From NCBI GenBank assembly GCA_964020975.1, contig OZ026616.1:84865868-84929867 (forward strand): a DNA stretch of 64,000 nucleotides, in the 5' to 3' direction. Source of the DNA: Hermodice carunculata (taxonomy: Eukaryota > Annelida > Polychaeta > Eunicida > Amphinomidae). Numbering within the stretch: the stretch's first letter is position 1; every line of letters begins with the position of its first letter. Below, in pieces: positions 58,641 to 64,000 of the stretch. The notes beneath the pieces were generated by a model, which made no database searches, was not told the origin of the DNA, and saw only the letters and a list, made by a program, of their open reading frames with translations. The position numbers and the translations under genes are program-made.

Positions 58641-59699
58641 ACTATTCTGTTGAAGTAACCAGTATTTGTGTCTGTAAATCCTATCCCCTTCTGTACAAAC
58701 TGAAGTCAAGCAGCCCAGAGTTTACAGAGCAGAAGCCAGTGACATCTCTGGCAGCTCGGGCTTCCAGAAAACATTGGTCTTCGTAATTTCTCTGCTTTGA
58801 ACTCTGGGCTCCAACAATTTTTCAGCTGAGCTCCCAGGGGAGGGGGCGGGAGTGGGAGGTAAACTGGATATTTGGAGACCTCAACAGGATTTGCATCCAT
58901 TGCTGTAGTCTATACCGGATCTTTCTCTCAATATAAACATGACACATTATTTTTCATCATGAGCTTTAAATGATAAAATACGAGGAACACTCATTGCAAA
59001 GTTCAGCAAACAATTTCATCATTAATTCTGATACAAAAATTAAAGTGAATCACTTTGTCCCAGGTACACTGCTTAAGATATGGGAGAACAACGGTACCAA
59101 CTTCTAACTTTGACTCCATGTACCTGCCACCTGGCCATGTGACTGACAAGAGACAGGAGATCATTCTCACCCAACCATGCAAGATAAACTCACGCAATCC
59201 CAATTTTGTGTTTAAAACACAGCATTTTAGTTCATAAAATATTTCAGATGTACAATTGGATACCCTTTGAGATCCAATGTACACACACAAATGTGTCTTG
59301 CACTTTTGCATGCAAATTTCCATAAACTATTCATTACATAAGATACCTAATTGTTGATGGCCAAATGTTTAGTGAAACCACTGAAGATGTGACCGTACTG
59401 TACATTGTTTTAATTTTGCTGTACTCTTATTTTTGCTTATTTTGCTGATGGCACAAATCTGTGAAAATAAAACACAATGAAACAGTATTTTAATATTGAT
59501 TGAATAGGAATTATGTCCAAAACAATGAAATTAACAAGGCCTGTTGGCCTAAATGCAGGGGCAAAGCATATGTAGGCCTGTAGGGCTATTGAAGAAATTG
59601 AAATAATTGAAGGAAAGACTGTTCAGGTGTAACAAAAACATTTTGTTGAATATAATTTATGAAAATAATACCCAGTTCCTTGCTTATGTTTTACTTAGT

Positions 59700-62200
59700 T
59701 TATAAACCAAGAGGACTGTGACAGTCCTGTGCTCAGCTGACATGTACATATACCCTTGCCATTTTTTAAGAATTGCCCCAAAAAGAACAAAGAAATTCAT
59801 AAAAAATCCAAAAATCAATGGAGTGTGTCCATTTAAACAAATCTGTTAGAGACCCCAACCAAGGTACATTGCCACCAAGTTTAAAGTGAATTTGAATGCC
59901 GGTTTTCCATAAACAGGTCAAAATGTGAATCAGCATTAGAACACCCATTGACTTACACAGTAATCAATATGAAAGGTGCATTTACCAGTAAATACCCGAA
60001 TTAAAAATATCGTGAAAAATCAGTAATCCAGAGCATTGCCACCTAGTGAACTGTTTTGTTTGACCTTTCTACAAAGAACACATCCACCAACATTCAGCTT
60101 GATATGAGTGACGCTTCTGTAAAAGAAGTCGAAAATAGCAATGAAACACAAAAAAAACATAAAAAATATAAATAATCGCAGCGCAACTTGGTGAACAAAA
60201 ACAGAACTAGGGGTCTTTAGGCTTGCTCCTGTGTGACATCAAAGCAATCGAGTGAGCAGTTTCAGAGGAGAAGATTTTTTTTAAGATTTGTCCCAAAAAA
60301 GAACAGAAAAATTCATAAAAACTCCAAAATTTGATTTGAACAAATCTGCTAGAGACCCACCCAAGGTACATTGCCAGGTTTCGCAGAAAAAGTCAAAAAA
60401 TTGAATTAGCATTAGAATGCCCATTGACTTGCATAGTTATCAATAGGAAAGCTGCATTGAACGACAAGTACCTGAGTTGAAAATATCGTTAAAAATGAGG
60501 AATCCATAGCAGTGCCACCTAGTGAACAACTCGGTTTGACCCTTCTACAAGGAACATATCCACCATGTTTCAGCTTAATCTGAGTGACAGTTCAGGATAA
60601 GAAGTTGAAAATAGCAAAAACACACAAAAAATCATTAAAAAATAGGAAAAAAATTGCAGCTCCACCTGGTGAACAAATTAAGAACCAGAAGTCCTTGGCA
60701 ATGTCCCTGTCGGACATCAAAGCAATTGGGTGGGCAGTTTCGGAGAAGAGATTTTTTAAGACTAGCCCCCAAAAAGAACAAAAAAATTCATGAAAAAATA
60801 AAAAAATCACTGGAGCGTGACCATTTGAACAAAGTTGGTAGAGACACAACCAGGGTACATCCCCAAGTTTGAAGTTAATCTGAATGACAGTTCTGGAGAA
60901 GAAGTCAAAAATGTGAATCAGCCTAGAATGTCCAATGATTAGCATAGTAATCAATAGGAAAGCTGCATTGACCACCAAGTACCTGAATTGAAAATATCAT
61001 TAAAAATCAGGAATCCACAGCAGTGCCACCTAGTGAACAACTTTGTTTGACCCTTCTACAAGGAACATATCCACCAAGTTTCAGCTTAATCTGAGTGACG
61101 GTTTTGGAGAAGAAGTCGAAAAAAGCAAAAACGTACAAAAATTCATTAAAAAAAATTGCAGCGCCATGTGGTGAACAAATTAAGAACTAGGTGTCCTCGG
61201 CAGGGTCCCTGTGGGATATCAAAGCAATTGGCTGGGCAGTTTCGGAGAAGATTTTTTAAGATTTGCCCCCAAAAAGAACAAAAAATGCAGAAAAAATCCC
61301 AAAATCAATAGAGCGTGACCATTTGAACAAAATTGCTAGAGATCCACCCAATGCACATCCCCACCAAGTTTGAAGTAAATATGGCCAAAATCATTCAAGT
61401 TATAACCATCAGAAGAAATTTCCATGTTAAACTTTCCTATTAAAACTTTTGTACAGATTTTTGAAAAAAAATTAATTAAAAATCCAAAAATCACTGGAGC
61501 ATGACCATTTGAGCAAACCTCATAGAAACCCACCTAAGGTACATTGCCACCAAGTTTGAAATTAATCTGGATGACGGTTTTGGAGGAAAAGTCGAAAATG
61601 TGAATTAGCATTAGAATGTCCATTGACTTGCATAGTAATCAATAGGAAAGCTGCATTGACCGATAAGTACCCAAATTGAAAAAATCATTAAAAATCAGGA
61701 ATCTGCAGCATTCCCACATAGTGAACAACTTTGTTTGACCCTTTTACAAGGAATATATCCACAATGTTTCAGTTTAATCTGAGTGACAGTTCTGGAGAAG
61801 AAGTTGAAAAGAGTTGTAACACACAAAAATTCATAAAAAATTAGAAAAAAAATGCAGCGCCACCTGGTGAACAAATTCAAAACTGGGAGTCCTAGGGAGT
61901 GTTCCTGTGTGATATCAAAGCAATTGGGTGAGCGCTTTCGGAGAAGAAGATTTTTTAAGATTTACCAAAAAAAGAACCAAAAAATCATTAAAAATCCAAA
62001 AATCACTGGACCGTGACCATTTGAACAAACTTGGTAGAGACCCACCCAAGGCACATCCCCACCAAGTTTGAAGTGAATCTGGCCAACGGTTTTTGAGAAG
62101 TCGAAAATGTAAATTGTGGACAGATGGACGGACGGGCGGACGGACGGACGACGAACCCTAACAAAAGCTCAGCTGACTGACAAGTCAGCTGAGCTAAAAA
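59700..62200. repeat. Array of GGGCTG-hairpin family units
   Basis: Opens AAGAGGACTGTGACAGTCCT and TGCTCAGCTGACATG (about 59709). It contains about five units with CAGCTTAATCTGAGTGACGG and closes with GGACGGACGGACG and GCTCAGCTGACTGACAAGTC at 62168-62197. Noncoding. Confidence 0.8.
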
Positions 62201-62554
62201 ACAAAAAAAACCCGGCAAAAATCAGGAATCCACAGCAGTGCCACCTAGTGAAAAACTTGGACCCTTCCACAAGGAACTTCACCAAGTTTCTGCTTAATCT
62301 GAGTGGTGGTTCTGTAGGAGACAAAAATAGGAACAACACACAAAAATGATAAAAAAAAAAAAAAAAAAATAAAAATAAATAGAAAAAATCGAGGCCTCAA
62401 CGATCCATGATTAAAAAAAGACCAATTTCTAAATTTATTTTTCATTTGAATTTGAATGAAAAACACTGTTTCTTGTGAATAATTTGCCAACACTGTATAC
62501 GGAAATTGACTGAAATATACTGATTGCATCCATGACCATCGCCCTGACCCATAT

Positions 62555-62710
62555 ATGGGTCTCTCCCTGTATTGAACGACCCCTCGTATAAATGACCACC
62601 TGGTTTGAAGGACCAAATTCGGTCACTTGTTTTTCTTTTATAATTTACCTCTTATGAACGACCACCTGTTAAACGCGACCAGCAACCATGCCAAATGAAC
62701 AGATTTTGTG
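62555..62710. mobile_element. Decayed 'GACCACCTG' MITE
   Basis: GGTCTCTCCCTGTATTGAAC start and repeated AACGACCACCTG blocks match the family at 35985. The right end is unclear; a G11 run follows at about 62730. Confidence 0.5.
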
Positions 62711-62837
62711 ACCACATTATACAAATGGGGGGGGGGGGGAGGGAGTGTTTATTTCGTTATCGGACCTGTTTACTTAACCGTAATTTGTGACTGAGTAAAA
62801 AATTTTGTATGCTGGGATATTATGGATCATTTTCTGA

Positions 62838-63014
62838 ACTAAACCTCATAATGATCGGCAGAAATTTCCTTGTGGTGGGGACTTGGTCGCTCGCACTCAT
62901 GATCGTTCACATCATCCACCTTGAAATACTTCAAATCCAAATGCAGGACGAATGTTGCCGACGCTCTCCGGAAATGTCCGGAACAATCTTCCGTCATTTC
63001 CCCGCAGATCAATA
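62838..63014 (+). CDS. Unplaced small ORF with hydrophobic N-terminus
   Basis: A plus-strand frame opens MIGRNFLVVGTWSLALMIVH and continues IIHLEILQIQMQDECCRR, then stops after about 55 residues. It looks like a signal anchor followed by a stalk and lies in CpG-richer, non-repetitive DNA near the gene's 5' end. No conserved domain, no clear partner exon, and on the strand opposite the LARGE-like gene. It may be chance. Confidence 0.2.
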
Positions 63015-63053
63015 ACCCATGTGGTCATCTCTTTTTTGCATGCGAAACCTTAC

Positions 63054-63106
63054 CTAACCCTGGCAGATACGAGCAAAGCTACAGAAATATTATTTAGTGT
63101 TCTCAT
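63054..63106 (-). CDS. LARGE-like: Candidate first coding exon of the LARGE-like gene
   Basis: An ATG at 63106 follows an in-frame TAA. It opens MRTLNNISVALLVSARV and runs to a good donor (TTAG|GTAAGG) in phase 2, exactly the phase the next recognised exon (57677) needs. The short hydrophobic stretch ISVALLVSA could be a weak signal peptide. It is shorter than the signal anchor usual in LARGE proteins. No homology supports this exon; the case rests on phase, donor and position in a less repetitive, CpG-richer region. Another 5' exon between 57.7 and 64 kb, or beyond the window, is possible. Confidence 0.33.
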
Positions 63107-64000
63107 TTCTAATTGAACGATGTTTTATGATAGAATATTTATAAAATGAACGATGATAACTTTCGCTGGATCAAAACCCCGATCAAGCACGTGCTTGCCT
63201 GCATGACTCAGCGACCGACACTGACGAAGTGGGTCGATCTATTTTTCCCACGGTTCAGATCGAGGTAAACATGGTGCCCAAAACACACGTGGTGGCAGGA
63301 AGAAAATGCCGAGTCTTATTTTGATCCATAACTTATAACTACGGTGAGTTAGGCTCCATGGAACGTGTAGAATAAAGTTAACTAAGTGAGATATATCATC
63401 AAAACAATTTTACGACAGTTAACTTTAAGCTCATTACTTCGCAAGCGAAAGCTCCGTACGGGATTATGCATCAGCCCCATAGAGGCTGAGCGTAATGGAA
63501 AGACACAACCCAGGACCGGCAAATATTTTCAAGTTGCGACACACGTCTTTCACTAGTTTCACCACCAAGGCAAGCGTTCTTTATTGAAATAAAGATTTTA
63601 AGGGTTGTAATGGTAAAACTTAATAAATCGGGTTTTTTTCCAAAGCATACGTTATCGTCGATCACGATGGACTGGTGGTTGCAGAAATTTGCGTACCTCG
63701 CTTCCACCAGGGAAAGGCCGCCCAGGATTTGAGCTGTTAGTGTTCAGCTCGCGAGTGTGGGGCTCCTCCAATGAGAGACCACCTGCATTATACGACCGCT
63801 TTTTGGTCCGCGCGGGCGTTGGTCGCCCAAAAGCAGCACTACTGTACTTTGATTTGTGCACTTTTTTCTTCGCACAGACGGTGAAAGCGTGGTTTCCCTC
63901 AGTGCCTCACGACGTCCGCCTCGTAGTCCCACTGCACCAAGCATAACACAACAGATTAACTCGATCATCTTGTTTACTTCTTGAAACAGCGCCCATAAAA
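63107..64000 (-). promoter_or_regulatory. Candidate 5' flank of the LARGE-like gene
   Basis: Compared with the introns this stretch is richer in CpG and poorer in repeats, as expected for a promoter region in invertebrates. A relic of the GAGACCAC MITE family lies at about 63766-63810. No TATA box or initiator could be fixed. A small plus-strand ORF (63148-63267, opening MNDDNFRWIKTPIK) with a possible donor at 63264 would be divergent to the gene. It has no recognisable domain. Confidence 0.25.

Overview
This window is eukaryotic: AT-rich, spliced, with very long repeat-filled introns and no bacterial-style operons. The repeats are interspersed families that open with an 'ACAAGAG + hairpin' motif and close with GAC(GGAC)n runs, plus tandem repeats built on TGACCT/AGGTCA. 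That repeat style suggests a marine invertebrate, most likely a mollusc. The taxon is an inference from style and not a match.

One gene dominates the minus strand. Fourteen exons with consensus splice sites and a continuous reading frame (57,677 down to 2,574), plus a possible first coding exon at 63,106-63,054, encode a LARGE-type two-domain glycosyltransferase (an N-terminal GT8-like domain followed by a GT49 domain). The last exon, carrying the C-terminus and stop, is not in the window. The GT49 half keeps its DxD motif. The GT8 half has lost every catalytic landmark that can be aligned: DxD reads HPR, the NTG loop reads NLN, DQD reads QGE, and the metal-binding His before Trp reads Leu. 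The predicted product is therefore a LARGE relative with a dead GT8 domain and a possibly active GT49 domain.

Everything else is intronic or flanking repeat. 0-12 kb holds exons 15-13, several TTAA-flanked MITEs, a 31-bp minisatellite, a 21-bp minisatellite carrying nuclear-receptor half-sites, and two hammerhead ribozyme motifs (4.3 kb plus strand, 10.6 kb minus strand). The second lies in a 210-bp retroposon with a 13-bp target duplication and an A tail. 12.5-21.2 kb is two arrays of a roughly 0.5-kb repeat unit around exon 12, with a LINE fragment at 18.2-18.9 kb. 21.5-31.8 kb holds exons 11-7, a Tigger-like MITE, a third hammerhead-like motif and a THAP-domain transposon relic. 33-42.5 kb holds tandem TGACCT repeats, a 1.7-kb TIR element nested in a MITE, exon 6, and exon 5 behind a very long pyrimidine tract. 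43-54 kb is almost solid nested repeats, including a 320-bp element with a 9-bp target duplication. 55-58 kb holds exons 4-2. 58-62.6 kb is inverted repeats and another repeat array. 62.8-64 kb is less repetitive, richer in CpG, and probably contains the 5' end of the gene.

No tRNA, rRNA, CRISPR array or intact retrovirus-like element was seen.
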